Source of the DNA: Apis mellifera
Taxonomy: Eukaryota; Arthropoda; Insecta; Hymenoptera; Apidae
NCBI RefSeq assembly: GCF_003254395.2
Contig: NC_037649.1
Span: 6,357,032 to 6,421,031 of the forward strand
Direction: 5' to 3'
Length of the DNA: 64,000 nt
Below are positions 46,625 to 59,734 of this stretch, piece after piece. How positions within the stretch are numbered: position 1 is the first letter of the stretch; each line of letters opens with the position of its first letter. Position numbers and translations under genes: made by a program. The notes beneath the pieces are model-generated. The model was not told the DNA's origin and searched no databases. It was given only the letters and a program-made list of their open reading frames with translations.

Positions 46625-47501
46625 TGGACAAGGGGTTGGTGTGCCTAGGGTCGCGCGAGAAGAGTGGCGAGGAGTGGGGAGATTCCCTAGCAGAAACCAG
46701 TCGGGTCCCGGCCTCAGGTCGCGACGGGTGTTTAGTTTACAGGCGAGCGCCGTACCGTACGGTCGACTCGCGCGCCGTTTCGTATTGTATTTCGTACGTT
46801 AGTTGTCGGACGGTGGCTCGAAAATTTTCGACTCGATTTTCGCACAGTTTGACACGGAGGGCAACGTGTTCGCTATCAGCGTGTTAATTACGAAGAGAAG
46901 AGGAGTGATATTTTGTTAGTGAACGAAATTTTCGAAGCATGCGAACATACCGTTGGAACTACAGTGAAGTTAATCGCGTGTGACGAAATGGTACAACGTG
47001 AGTCATAAGTGTAGCTGACTCCAACCGATAAACTAACATAACCGTGACAGCGTACACAAAACTATCGTGTCTGGACGTACTTTCGAGACGGTTACGCGAA
47101 TACACAGATGATAAACAAACAAAAAACGAAGGCTTTCTTGGAACAGTGAAAGAAATATTTTCCCTGCGAGCAATTTAGTGTAAACATTAAAACTGAACTG
47201 TTCGTCGTGCTCTTACCGTTATTGTGCGCAGTTTGTCGTTGATCGCGTTACATTCGGTCGGGTTTCAAACGGTGAAATTCGGACCATACTGAAACGGTTT
47301 TTCGTTCGTGATTTAGTGAGTGAGAGTGACAGAAGTGTGTAAACAAGGCGAAAAGTGAAAAAGAAGAGAAGAAGGCTTTTTTTATCCTTTTTTTTACCGG
47401 TCAAGATACCTTGCTAAGATTCTTCCTGCCACTTGTATTTCTCTCGAGGAGCTCGACTATTAAAACTGGCAGCAACTTCAGAGTACTTCGTTCACCGAGT
47501 G
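46051..47501 (+). other. Candidate untranslated leader exon(s) of a + strand gene
   Basis: The stretch begins after an acceptor-like CTTTTTCAG and ends at GAGTG followed by GTAAGTTTT, the best donor-like site of the window. Two parts are visible. From 46240 to 46621 it is purine-rich and ends in a GA microsatellite. From 46622 to 47501 it is CpG-rich and full of CAGTGAAA/GTGAGTGAGAGTG/AAAAGTGAAA words, the texture of insect 5' untranslated exons, and stops occur in all frames. An alternative donor AAC followed by GTGAGT lies at 46998, ten bases after an ATG in good context (CGAAATGG at 46985-46992). The 136-codon frame at 46062-46472 is low-complexity Arg/Glu and probably not translated. Transcription start is unknown; it could lie just after the GA tract. 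Gene identity is not inferable from this window. Confidence 0.4.
46585..46621 (+). repeat. GA microsatellite at candidate promoter
   Basis: (GA)n of about 35 bases directly upstream of the CpG-rich leader-like block. GA tracts near insect promoters are typical GAGA-factor targets. The position makes a promoter role plausible. Confidence 0.8.
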
Positions 47502-48566
47502 GTAAGTTTTATCCATTTCTTTCTCGATTCTTTCTATCTTCCTTTCTTCGCTTCCATCTTTGCTTCGTTTTTTGCGTCAACTGGGCACACTTGTGCCTAA
47601 CTTTACTCAGTCCCGCGGCCGATAAGATCGCTACACTGTAGAAATAGTTCGAGAAATCTTTGGAGAAAAATCTCTTTGACAACATCGATGTCGATCGGTC
47701 GTCCACTTACGTTTCGAATGCAATGCTTTATACTGTTTGCTTCGGAATAGAAAACCCTTTAGAGATAGTCAATCGTATCTTCTCGCGTTCCCTTTTATCT
47801 ATGCTCTTTGCTTGATCGTCTGAAGCTTTGACCATAGATGCTATCACGTATCGAGTGAGCGACATTTACGCGCCAAAAAAAGTCGTAAAAGAGGAAAAGA
47901 TGGCTGCCCTATGTAGATTATCGACAAAGTCGCTTTATCGTGATATGTACGTAAAAGATTGGAATCAATCGAGTGATGATTTATGATCAAATCACGTTTA
48001 AAGTTACGGTTACATAGAAAATAAGTTAGTATTATATTTCTTTTTACATAATAAATATCTTTTTCGAGATATTTATTAGTAAAAAGACAAGCGTAAAAAT
48101 TTGATAAAATATAATTATTCTAATATTTTTTTCGTTCGTTTTTCGTCATCGATTATGATAAAAATAACGAAAGTACGAATATTAAATTCGATTGTAGAGT
48201 CACGAAATCAAAAAAGATCGATCTCATTCGCTCTCGTCAACTTGTCAGTCTGTTTTATCGGCTTACACGTTCAATATTTATGTCCGTCAACATTCTTCTG
48301 CGTCTCCTCCGTGTATTCCTTTTCGCGAGCATACGTTGTTTTCGTCTTTTTAAAAGATCAATATTGTATAATTAGAAAATATGTTACGAAAATCAATTCG
48401 ATCGTGGTTGGTAAATTGAAATGAAGAGAGGAAAAAAAAAGGAGACAGAAGATGAAATTTACATTAACTCAATTTTCACTACATTCAAATTTCACTACAA
48501 TGCATATTATTTTATTTTTCATATTTTTACTTTAACAAAATAATTGAAAACACATTTATGTATATG
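47502..48566 (+). other. Putative start of a long intron
   Basis: Sequence after the strong donor becomes progressively AT-rich. A 107-codon frame at 48101-48424 is unrecognised. If the donor is real, this is intronic. The T/C-rich first 60 bases are compatible with that. Confidence 0.3.
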
Positions 48567-48701
48567 TTAACCTTCTATAATTTCTTGCTATTTTGAAATC
48601 ACGTATTTATATATTTAATTTTTAATCTATAATTTCTCATTGCAAAATTTATTATATTAAAAATAAAATTTTTTTTAAAAATAAAACTTATAGAAGGTTA
48701 A
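48567..48701. mobile_element. Mini-element with piggyBac-style ends
   Basis: TTAACCTTCTATAA at 48567-48580 is the exact reverse complement of TTATAGAAGGTTAA at 48688-48701. Read as a transposon, TTAA is duplicated on both sides, and the 127-bp body 48571-48697 begins CCTTCTATAA and ends TTATAGAAGG. TTAA target sites and CC...GG ends are the signature of the piggyBac superfamily. The interior is AT-rich and non-coding, so this would be a non-autonomous copy. The AT-rich setting raises the chance of a coincidental inverted repeat. Confidence 0.5.
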
Positions 48702-50548
48702 ATATTAAAAATTCATTAATTATAATAACATTCAATTTGCTGTAGTTTTTTTTTTATCTGCAGATAAATGATTTGTATTAATTTAACTCTCAAATAAATT
48801 ATGGCGTTTCGCATTTAATTTTGGAAAAATTTCGCGTACCGGGTTTTCGTTTCAATTTCGAAAAGATTTCTCGAAATTCTAAGAGTTTGATCGTTCTCCC
48901 AAAATTTAGCATTCACGAATTCGAACGCTTAACTTACGTGTATATACAGTTTTCGATTGCGTACGCAATATAGAACCTAGTTCGACGTTCCGGCAATATT
49001 CTCCCGTTTTTTGCAATTCGAATTTCCACAATCAAGCTCTTCTAAGCAACAACTGCGCCCGCGAATGTTTATCTTGATACCGTGAAAAATAGTCCGTTTC
49101 GCTTTGTGTGAACCGCGTGACCAGAACGAAATTTCGTAACAGTCGAGAAAACTTTTAAAAACTGTGATTCCGAATTCCGGGAAACTCGATTCATCTCGTT
49201 CGCCGAATACGAATATTTCGAATAACGTGTAGATAAATTTGCAAACTTTTAAATTTTCATTGTTCGCTTCGCGAATTCTTGGAAACTGATGCAACTTTGG
49301 CGATAATTCATTAGATTCGGAGGTATGGAAATAACACGATTAATTTTACAATCTTATCGATCTTGCTTAAATATACAACGATCCTATTTTAATTTACAAC
49401 TGTAGGACTTTGATTAACCGAATCACGATTATCAATGATCTCAATGATTAACAAGAGTTCCTTTCGTAAAATAACAAACAGAGTTGTAAGACACGAACGA
49501 TCGCGTGACAGAGCATTCGCAAGTGCAAAATTAATAAAATGAAATATGCGAATAGATTTGTTTGACTGTAATTATATCTTTAAAGTATCTATCGTCGGAA
49601 CTGTAAGAAATTCATTTTTATTTTTATAAAATAAATTACATATAAAAAGAATTAATTATTTCGTTTCTGGAAAACATGATGTATCAATCATATAATTTCT
49701 GTTGTCAAAATTATGATTAGCACTTTTCCAAAACCAAATGATTTATTTAAATCGGATCGGTCGAAAATATATTGGCATATTTTTATAAAAGTTGGAAAGA
49801 AAATTAGGAAATATAAAATGCAACATTTTTACGAGTTTGATTAGTTTCTATTGTTAAAAGTTTCTATTAAATCGGTTAATCAAATTTCCTCTATATTTCA
49901 TAAACGGCGATACTCGGCAATTTTATAATACAATCTGTACGGCGCTCCCTACAACTAAAACTTTTACTCAAACTTCGTAATGAACCTTCGTCGTACGAAA
50001 TTTACACACCTCTCGATATTCGTCGACGACGAAGACGTAAGCACGAATGACCCAATTTCCACGGTTACCGGTCAAACGGTTTCTTATAAAACGCCCCAAG
50101 TATAATGGCCATATCCAGCAAGACCGAGAATTTAAGAGCATTGTCGTGTAGCGGATCCGTAGTCGAAAATAAGAAAAGTTTGAATGAAACTCTTTTCACG
50201 GGGTCCATCGGTCGGTGAAAAGTCCTTCTACTCGTCGCGATATCACGGATGTCTGTAAATCTCGAGCGAAGATATCATCCTCCTCGACCTCTATTTATAC
50301 GAAGCTGGTTGTGGATTCGCGATAAAGAAAAAAAAAAAAAAAAATATTACGCGGAGGAAATGATGAGAAATAAAAGGCGCACCGGTTCGTTTTTTTTTAC
50401 GCTATAATCTATCTTGACGTGTTACGCGATGATACGCGTGTGTGGCATTTACGTGTGCATAAAAGGGAGAGAGATGTATCGCTTTTATGAAAGGGGACGA
50501 GATTTTTCGTTCGCCATCTTGCCGAATGAAAAATATATATAGAGGAAC
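48702..50548. other. AT-rich spacer
   Basis: A mixed patch at 48840-49320 contains a 105-codon minus frame that is not recognised. The remainder is AT-rich. An A run lies at 50328-50344. No gene or repeat family seen. Confidence 0.4.
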
Positions 50549-50880
50549 GTGATGCGCGATGTTTTAACGTGTTTGAAAAATATTAATTTCAAGTTCGGGA
50601 AATTATACACCCCAACGATATATGGAAATGACGTCCAGTGGAGAGTTCGTTTTTTTTTTTTTTTTTTTGATATCTCTTTTTCTTCGTATCAACGTTCTAT
50701 TAATTCAGAACGATTCAAAAGAGAGAGATATTTTTTTTTTATCATTTCTTTTTTTTTTCTTTTTTTTTTTTTAATGTTTGTTCACACTGCGTTGCATGGG
50801 TAACGCCGAGGGTCTCGTCGTTCATATCAAATTTTTTTTTTTTTTTTTTTTTTTCTCCCTCCGCGCAATCTGTTTCCACT
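50549..50880 (+). repeat. Cluster of long T tracts
   Basis: T runs occur at about 50650-50668, 50731-50740, 50751-50773 and 50832-50854. Reading frames across this block are phenylalanine-rich artefacts. The clustering may reflect retroposed poly-A tails in minus orientation or simple slippage. Confidence 0.7.
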
Positions 50881-52440
50881 CCGTACCTTTATCCAGCTTT
50901 TTCGTGACCGGCGGCGTTTCGCATCGAAAATGCTTTGAATGCAAAAGAGAAATCGGTGTTGGCAAAAATTACGGAAAATCAGATGGATACCGTGATTTTA
51001 AAGCGTAAAAAGATCTTGCTTGCTTGGCAGGAAGATCGTTCATTTTGGTTTTAATAAATGAAAAAGGGAGAGGAAGGGGAAATTTGCGTTGCTTTTACGA
51101 ACGAGATTACGAAAAATGTCGATTTATCAGCGGGGGAATCACTTTTGTACGAATTATCGATCGAAATGGTCGTTTGCTCGAAAATCAATTAATAATTAAT
51201 ATTAGAAATTAACGAAACTATTTCAAAACGATAACTAATTAACGCATCGACGATTAATTAATTGTTGTTTACGCAATAGTGTTTCCTCGTTAAATTAATT
51301 GCACGATTGGCCAGCACGGGATTCGCATGCACGTTAAAAATCTATTCTAAAACGATATCTTGGCCAACGATTTATTTAATAGAAGTCGATAATGATCTTC
51401 GCCCGATATATCTTCGTAATATTTTATTTATTCGAGAAACCCAAAAGCGCAAACTTCCTCGGAAGAGCACAAATGTCCTGTTTTGCAACATCCCCCGCCC
51501 CGTTACATCACCGGTCTAAAACCTTGTAAAAGAGATTCGCAGAGGAAAAAGAAGGATCGGCCCCGACACACGGCTTTGTCGTCCTCCCCCTTCCTCCTCC
51601 TCCTCCTCCTCCTCCTCCTCGTCCGTTCTCTCCTGTTTCGATACATATATCCCGGTCGCGTGTAGCAACGCGTTAGCAACGACATCAGCAACAGCGGCGG
51701 CGGCAGTTTTGGAAAGTTTGGGATCCCAGAGAATTTCCATAAGTTGAAAGATGGCTTCTTCGCCAAAGTGAGAAAAGATTGTCGCGCGAAAGCGGCGGGG
51801 AGAGATGGCGCAGCCGGATACCGCCACCAAGGCTATACATTATTCGCTTGTCCTGCGCCAACATCTTTACCGGCTATCTCCTTTAAGTCCTTCTTCCCCG
51901 AGCTCTTCGTTTGTCCCGGCCAACAACGTTTCCACCCCCTTTCCTACCTTTTCCTTTTTCATTTTGCCGAGGGGGCGGCCGCATCTGCATAGAAATCACG
52001 CGAAGAGAAGGCGATTCTGCGTTGTTTGTTGCATGCCTTTCCACGAATTGACTAATGCGATTCCCTTCCTTTTATCCACGAGTTTTTGCACCCGCGTAAT
52101 TCGCAAGTTAAGAAGGAAAGGAATTTTTAATCCGAAATTTTACGGAATCGGTATACGTTCGAGATAAAAATGAATTGAAAAGTAGAGGAGAAGGAATCTT
52201 TGATCGGTGTAAATTAAAAATCGAAGAATTTTAAGAAATTTCAAAGTGAAAGTGTATAGCTTAACATCCGAATTTTCATTTTCTCGTGCGATTATCACGC
52301 GTATTCAAAGACGAAACTCGATAATGACGTTAAACACGTAGCCGGTGTGGGCTTCGAAGAAGTTGAATCGTTAGGTGGCTGTTTAAATCGCGGGTAACAG
52401 ATAAGGCGACGTTAAAGGTCGATATCGGGTGTGCAGGAAC
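50881..52440. other. Spacer with CCT repeat
   Basis: A (CCT)n run lies at 51592-51620 and makes a poly-Glu frame on the minus strand, which I consider an artefact. The block 51650-52020 is GC-richer, with frames open on the + strand (82 and 120 codons) and not recognised. No other features. Confidence 0.35.
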
Positions 52441-53795
52441 GTTCTCTCTCCTCTCTCTCTCTCTTTCTCTCTCTCTCGTAAGAACCGCTCACGCGAATTC
52501 TCGTTTTGCGAGCGCACGCGATACGATCTCGTATATTTCTCGCGTAGATTTCGCGCCTCGTATCGATCTGACTTTATTTTATACGGCTAATAAATTAAGA
52601 GTCCTGGTGTTAATGCACGGAACGAGCGTTGTTGCGTTTCTTTTCCCCTGAATTACGAGTTTCCCGGCATCGATAACATTTATTTAAATATTAATCCTTC
52701 GATGTCACTATTTCTACTCCGTGGAATATTCATTTTTGTTATTTCTATTGAAAAATTGTTGCGTAGATATCCAACTTGTAATTCGAACATCTAATCGAAC
52801 GATTAATGTTTCCTTTCCTTCGCAAAAAAATGAGAATTTGATAAATATTCGTACGCATAAATTTTGTAGGATTATTTTATAACGAAATTTGTTATTCTTT
52901 TAGCAATTTTGCAGAATTTTTATTCTATATTTCCGCAACAATTTTATTTATAAAGTACACTACATCCCTTAAGGATTCGAAAAAGTTTCGAGGAAAAGAG
53001 TTTCGTATATGGAAATTTAGATATCCGCTCTTTTTTTCTCTCTCTATCTCTTGATCTACAACTTCCTTTTTAAATATTAAATCTTTTCAAATAATGCTTC
53101 CGTCACTCGGCAGAGAGTCAAGTGCATGGAGCCCCCAGTTTATTGCGTTTCAATGCGGTAGGTCTCACGAGTGTGTGACAAAATGCAGAACTACGCTCTT
53201 ACGCCCGCTCTTTCTCGAGGGTGGAATAAATTTAAGGATTAATAAGATTCCGGAATAGCGTGTACCTTGCCTCTTTCGCATTCACCCAGTTTAATTTTAG
53301 AACCGACCTTAACCCCTTTAAACAATGATGATATTCTCGATTTAACTATTTCACTTCCAAAATATCCTGGAAATTGTACGTACGTGTGTAAATGCTTATG
53401 TGTATGATTAATAGAGAACACGTTGAATATCAAAGTTATTCCGCACACGAATTTACAAATTTCTCTTTAAATAAGGAGCGCGATAAGCATTTATTCCTTT
53501 CGTTTTATTTTTAACTTTATTTTCAACATTCGTAATAAAATTTTCGATTAGTAACCTTTTTCAAAATTACGCAATATATCTAATTGGATATTTCCAAGAA
53601 AATCATTTCAAGAAATACATTTGACAGTAAAATTTATTTTCGATTACTCGTCAATGGACACCATTCTCATCAAAATTTTCTCATCCAACGAATTATATCT
53701 ACAATTTCGAAACGCCATAAAAATCCAAAGCGATAGGATAAAAGAAACGAATATATAAATAAATTAAAAAGATATTTAGAATCATAGGTAGAAGA
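52441..53795. other. Spacer with CT tract
   Basis: CT repeats cover 52443-52477. The rest is AT-rich, with a mixed patch near 53100-53300. The 69-codon minus frame at 53239-53448 is unrecognised. Confidence 0.4.
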
Positions 53796-53821
53796 CAGAG
53801 AGAGAGAGAGAGAGAGAGAGG
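53796..53821 (+). repeat. GA microsatellite
   Basis: An uninterrupted GA run of about 26 bases, followed by mixed DNA. Confidence 0.9.
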
Positions 53822-56800
53822 TGTCCTGCCGTGAGCGGAACATATGTTAATTCAATAGCGTGAGCTCTTCCCTTTATCGGGCTGCACGAACGTCTTCCCT
53901 TTCCCTTCGAAGACCGAGCAAATCACGCGTTTTATCCGTGTTTCCGTTCGTAACGTCGCTGCTACGCGTTTACAGCGTGTGCCTCGCATTACCATACTTG
54001 GCACCGTCCCGCGCAATGGCGTGTCAGAGCATAATTGAACGTATACCTGGCCGCGCATACCTGAGCGATTACGATCGTATTCACAGGTATGCTCGGTTTT
54101 TCTTTCGCTTTCGCGACGCCGATCGTCGCGAATTTTCACCAATTTTCACGCGATAAGATTAACGCGGCTGTTTGGTAGTCAATCAAACAGTGACAGGGCT
54201 AATTTCGAAGGTCGAAATCGTAGGATCGACAGTTCCTGGTCTGGCAGAGAAATGAAATACGCTATATTCTCGAGTTTCGTTCCTTTGTTTCGGGTTTTAG
54301 AATGGGATCGATTCTACGATTGAATTTTTTTGAGAGATGTAATTATTCGATGTGAACGGAAATTGGATAAAAATTGTGAGAAACAATTTTGGATAGGATC
54401 GTGTAATTGAAGATAATATTTGCTTAAGTTAAATCATTGTCCAGCCAGATTAGAGGAATTGTTAGAATGAAATTTATGCTCAGTTGAACGTAGAATTATT
54501 GATTTTGCATATTATAGAAGAATTATTTAAATTGGATAGATAGTTTTTACATTACCGTTTTTTTATTACATTAGTTCGTACCTTTTCGTAGAAATAATAG
54601 GATATCTGAAAATTCGGAGAAATTACGGAAGAAAATTCTCATTTGCTTGATGCGGGAGGGAGGGGAAAAAAGTAGGATACCGGGATACAAGTTGCAAATG
54701 AGGTAACGTAGGTACACAACGTTTATTAAAACTTTCATTCCCACCGATGTGTTCTCCGCCAACTCCGTCCAAAATAATTAGAGGACCTCGAGTTTGAGGG
54801 TTGAACTCCATTGTGCAATTCGAAATCGTTGGGCGATGTGGAATTTTTTATTAATTAAACGTCGTGCCATTTCCACTATTTTTATTCGACATCCTATCGA
54901 TTCAATTTTCTTTTTCGCGCATTCGTGATTATATATTCGCAATACTCCCTGAAAACCATTAACGAGAAAACGTATGTACGATCTGCTCGTTGCTCGCGAA
55001 ACACTGAAAACGTGTCCAAAAGGAGAAGATGGAAAGAAGCTCGAAAGGAGCTCGTTAAACAAACGTATAACAGCTTGGAAGCAGAAACGAGGCGAGGATC
55101 CTCGAGCCACGCATACGCCCACGTGTCCTTATCTGGTCCACCCGTGGCGCGTGTTAATTGCCTTTAAATTCCCAGCCGATGTTGCTCGAACAGGCGTTCG
55201 TCCTGTAACGACAGCCGGAAAGAATGGTAATGGGGGGGGGGACAAGAAGGAAATTCTCGAAAGAAGGGATCGCGTGATCTGTAATTTGGTGGTGGAAACG
55301 GCAAAGACACGAACGATACGAGGGGAGGGGTTGCGATGCAGCAAAGGCGCACTTACAAATTACGAAGAGGGGGGAGTCGCGAGATGGACGGAATACCCGG
55401 TGATTTGGGCAGGGGCGACGAGATTAAGCCGCCGTCCCAAAAACCATGATTTCGTCGCGGCAGAGGTATATATTATCCGCGAGAATTAGGAAGGGGTCGA
55501 AAGACGACGAAAAGGATCGCTTTGAATTGCTAATTTCGCTTCGGGGACGGTCGTCGCTTGGCAATGTTTTTTTCGCTTTTCGTGCGTAATTATGGGCGGC
55601 GGGGACCGTCACTCGTCCGCGTTTTTCGATATCTTTCCTTCCTCCTTTCTCTTTTGTTATTAACTTTTTGATGGAGAGGTTAAGGAAACGACTTAGGAAA
55701 TAATTATCGTTTCACGATTAAAATCGAAAGTTTTTTTGATACTTTTTATTAATTGCATCGATAATTGCATCGTGAAGAATAAAGGACCATTGCACGCTGC
55801 AATTTGAGTTTAATCAGGCTAATTGGTACGCTAAAATTGAAATACAATATCAATTATTTGGAAAAACCTCTCACCTGTTTTTTCCTTCCTTTCTTTTTCT
55901 CCTCCAAATTCGTATTCTATTTCTATAAATCATATAAAAAATGAGCGTGTTTTCGATTATTCTTTGGCAGCATGGGCGGTGATCGCAAATTCTCCTCATC
56001 CATGTCAAGCGGAGGAACGCGGGAGTTGTGTAAATTCGCAACACGATATAATAATCAATCGGCAGGATTGGTGTTTGGTCGATGACAGGGACGGATGAGA
56101 GCCGTGGCGGGACCCCCCTTTGACTTGCTAATTCGAAATTGAAATCGCTTGGCTCCGGCTGAAAAAAGAGCGTGTTAGCTTTTGTTCGGAGAAATTTCAT
56201 CGATGGAAAACGTATTGTCTGCCGCGTTCCGTCACGCTCCGCCGGTGTCCATCGATTCACACTTTTGTCGCACGCTGAAACCTCACCGGTATGAACTAAA
56301 ATGATTAATTGAATATCGGTATATCGCGATGCGAGGGAGCAATCGATCCAGGCGTCGATGTAACACCCTCCATTTTTCGGTCGGACAAGTGGACGAAACA
56401 GGGGAGATGGGGAGGAAATAAAAAAAAAAAGAAAAAAAGGAAAAAAGAAGAGAGAAGAAGAAGAAAAAAAGAGAAAGACGACGACACGATTGTCGTGTTG
56501 AGATCCGTGTTTTCATTCACGGAATCCCATTCGCGGCTCTTGAATAAAGGATGATCGATCTCGCGAAATAGACTCGTAGCGACGACGTATCGCGAGATTA
56601 AAGAAGTCGAATAGCGAACGATTCCGATCTTCCCTCCCTTTCTAAATTCCATTCATTTCTTGGTATCGGATCGGCGGCGCGTGAAAATGTTTATTCACGA
56701 GGTGGAAAAGAAAAAAAAGCAAACCGCGTTAGTTTCAAGTCGCGTTGGAACGATTGGCATTTTCACTGCTGATCAATGTCCAAACGCGTGCCGAAATTCC

Positions 56801-57139
56801 AATGCTCGAAATGTATCAACATTCTCACGCTACGTATCATTTTTTTTTTATTTCTACTGTGAAAATTTTATATTTAATATCCCGATAAGCATAGATCGGT
56901 GATCGATTCTAACTAATTTGTATTGTTTCCACGTCAATCTCTCTCTGCAATCCTTGTATCGTCCAAGCAGTTTCACGAGCATGTTATTCGAGGACTGTAT
57001 TTTTTTTAACGAGGGCACAAAAGCTGCAAATGTCGAGGGCGTGTAAATCGTAAAGCGGACAGATCGGCCATGTCATCCGTGTTAGATGACGAATGCTATG
57101 GCTAAGAAATGGACGACGAGTGGCACCATATATCACTTA
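53822..57139. other. Spacer, several unrecognised open frames
   Basis: Mixed DNA at 53830-54170 has antisense-overlapping frames of 96 and 98 codons. At 54974-55489 a 171-codon + frame runs through CpG-rich DNA, including a G run at 55232-55240. It has no signal peptide, cysteine pattern or domain I recognise, and shorter frames oppose it. A purine-rich tract of A with GAA words lies at 56420-56476. None is called as a gene. Confidence 0.3.
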
Positions 57140-57445
57140 GATAATTATATTATGCCGGTTCTCTATGTGTGCGCGCGCGCGTGTATTTATAGTCGCGAGA
57201 GGTAACGTCACCCTATCTGCCTCTCATCCGGCCCCGAAAGTAGTATGCAGGCAGATAACGAACGGGCTCGCGCCACCAAGGGGTAAAATATTAAATTGTC
57301 CGTCATTTATACCCTTCATTCGGCCGGCCATTGCCGAGGAGGAAACGCAGATGCCTTTGTGAAGATAGTTATGCTTCTCCTTTTCGGCGATGCGCGGCCC
57401 AGTTTTATCTCGGCTATCGCCTCCGGCTCTCCAACAATTAACCAC
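57140..57445. promoter_or_regulatory. Candidate regulatory island
   Basis: A GTGTGCGCGCGCGCG run (57169-57183) leads into repeat-free mixed sequence with a TATTTATAG word, CATTCGGCCGGCCATTGCCG and TATCTCGGCTATCG words. Short frames on both strands are open but not recognised. The texture matches the other candidate non-coding islands here. Function is inference. Confidence 0.25.
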
Positions 57446-59734
57446 ATTTATTTCAACCGTGATTCCTGCTTAAATCTTCGATTTTTCACCTCTGACGCGT
57501 GGAATTATTCGAAAATCCGATATATACCATATACAGATGGAACGGAACGGATGTAAAATTGTACGAATTAATTTTTCACCAGTAACAAATATGATAAATT
57601 TCCTTAAAAGTCCTTAAAATTTTCTCATCAAAAATTATTTAAAAGAATTCATTCAATCATCGATTAAAAATGCGTATTGCGTTTCATTTTGTTAATTGTT
57701 TGAAATAAAAGTTGAAAAGAAATCTTTCGAAACATCGCTTAACTCGAGGGAAATGCGCGTCACCCTTTCCCCTCGAACCGTGTCATTTTCTTTTCGCTCG
57801 ACCAATGCAATGCAGAGTGCCCCTCCCCCTTTTTAAACTGGGAAGCAACACTTGGCAAAACTTCGCTTCAAAGTTTTTCCTCGTTACGAAGGGGCGAGTT
57901 TCTCTCGCGAGGGGGCGAAAACGCGCTGATCGATGTTTGCTCGCGTTTACGAACTGACAATTCGAAAGCGTTCGAAAATTACCTTACGAAGGAGCACCCT
58001 CGACAAAGAAAATACGTCGTGCATTGGAGGATCCATTGAGAGAGAACTCCAAGTCACGACGAGAAGCGTGCAGCAACGACTGATGGGCCTTTAAGGGCGT
58101 TTCTCTCGACTCTCTCTCTGTTTCTCTCTCGAGGACGAAAGATTTACGAATTGGTATGCGCTCGCATGAGAACGAAAATGCATGATCGCAACCACGTAAA
58201 TGCATTCTCGAGGACAAACGACCGGGCAACGCACAGTGGCTCCCTTCACCGGGAGAGGGAAACAACAAACCCAGCCAGCCTTTATTCAGCCTCGCGTGGA
58301 AACGACTTTCTGACGGAGAATTACTCGATCAAACTCGGGAACAATAGCGTTAAACGGATGAATTACTATTGTCCGTGGATCGTTAAAATTATAATAATGG
58401 TAATCGAGCTTTGTCGGATGAAATGGAATCAGATACAATATCGAGTATATCGAATATAATAATCGTAAATGGTATTGTATTTATTCATCTATGAGAAAAA
58501 AAATTTGCACAAACGTATCGTTAAATTAATCGAGATGAGAGAGGAATTTCAATTTTTGAAGACGCGTTCGAACGTCGCCTTTAACCCTTGACAACGTTGA
58601 AAGATCGTTTCAATTAAGGCCGTGGATAAAATTCTTCCCGGTTGAAGAGCGAGCGGAGTTGTTAATTCCACAGATTTGACAAATTCCTTGGGACGACACG
58701 CTCGCTCATAGAAATAATTGCCTTGGGGCAGAATACGAACACGCAAGCGGGAGGATCCGAATCCTTTCGTACGTGGCCAGGGTTAACCGTTGGCCACACG
58801 ATCCGCTCATTAGGGCTGCGGGCCCCCTCTCGACTGTAATATTCATCAACCACTGAGGGGTTGGTGGATATCCGCGGCGGAGAGGAAACGGAGGAGAGTA
58901 CGGCGCGGTTCGAGATTAAAATGGAGATTCATCCCGCGAAGAAACGAAGGGAGGGAGGAGAGGGGAAGGAAGAGGGGAGGAATATCGCTCGCAGCTGGAT
59001 CTTAATTGTCCATGCAAACCGAGAAGTCAATGTCGCCCGTGAAATTGAAATTATTTCAATCGTGACGAATTAAAGTGAACTCGAAACTGCGCCGTATAAA
59101 TTGGTAAATTTTCTCATAACAGGTGGCAACGCGGAATCTCCATAAAATGGAGATAGAGATATTTCTCGTTGAAGTAAATCGAGGCGAGGATTTTTACAAT
59201 TGATCTTCTTTTCGCGCGGAAGAAAGAAAGGAAAAAAAGAAGGAAGAATTCTATTTCTCTTTTCACGATAAATATAATAGAACATCGAAGAACTTTAAAT
59301 CAATGGATTTATTAATTAGTTTCGGTGTTCCTTAGAGAAACAATTTTCAACGATTCTTACATCAAATTCTTTATATATCGTTTCGAAATGAGTGAAAAGA
59401 TTTAGATTAAACGAGAAGAATAAATTTCTGCGTGAGTTTCATTTCGAGCGCATGTACGAATCAAATTAACGTAAGCTCGTAAGTTGTACACCTCTACGCC
59501 CATTATAAAATTGCCAAAGAATTTTAAAATAATTAACCCCCATAACTCGATCGGGAAAAGCTGCACGGTCTTTGGAAAAATAAAGAGGGGAAGAAATAAA
59601 TTCTCATTTCTCTGACTCGTTAAATACCAAGCCGGCATGCAAACATTGGAAACGGGTGGTACACGGGTAGTATCGTTAAACACGGGGGAAAAGCAAAGGC
59701 TTCGTTAAAATCGCGCGATTTAAGAGCAGATAAT
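57446..59734. other. Spacer, nothing recognised
   Basis: AT-rich at 57460-57720, 58310-58560 and 59240-59600, mixed elsewhere. A CT patch lies at 58110-58130. The GGGAGGGAGGAGAGGGGAAG purine patch at 58949-58978 is low-complexity. Frames up to 102 codons are unrecognised. Confidence 0.35.

Noticed and set aside
51503..51830. Minus frames with poly-Glu/poly-Arg.
   Set aside because: They arise from the CCT repeat at 51592-51620.
54974..55489. 171-codon + frame.
   Set aside because: No family resemblance, no splice context, and other frames in the same CpG-rich DNA are also open.
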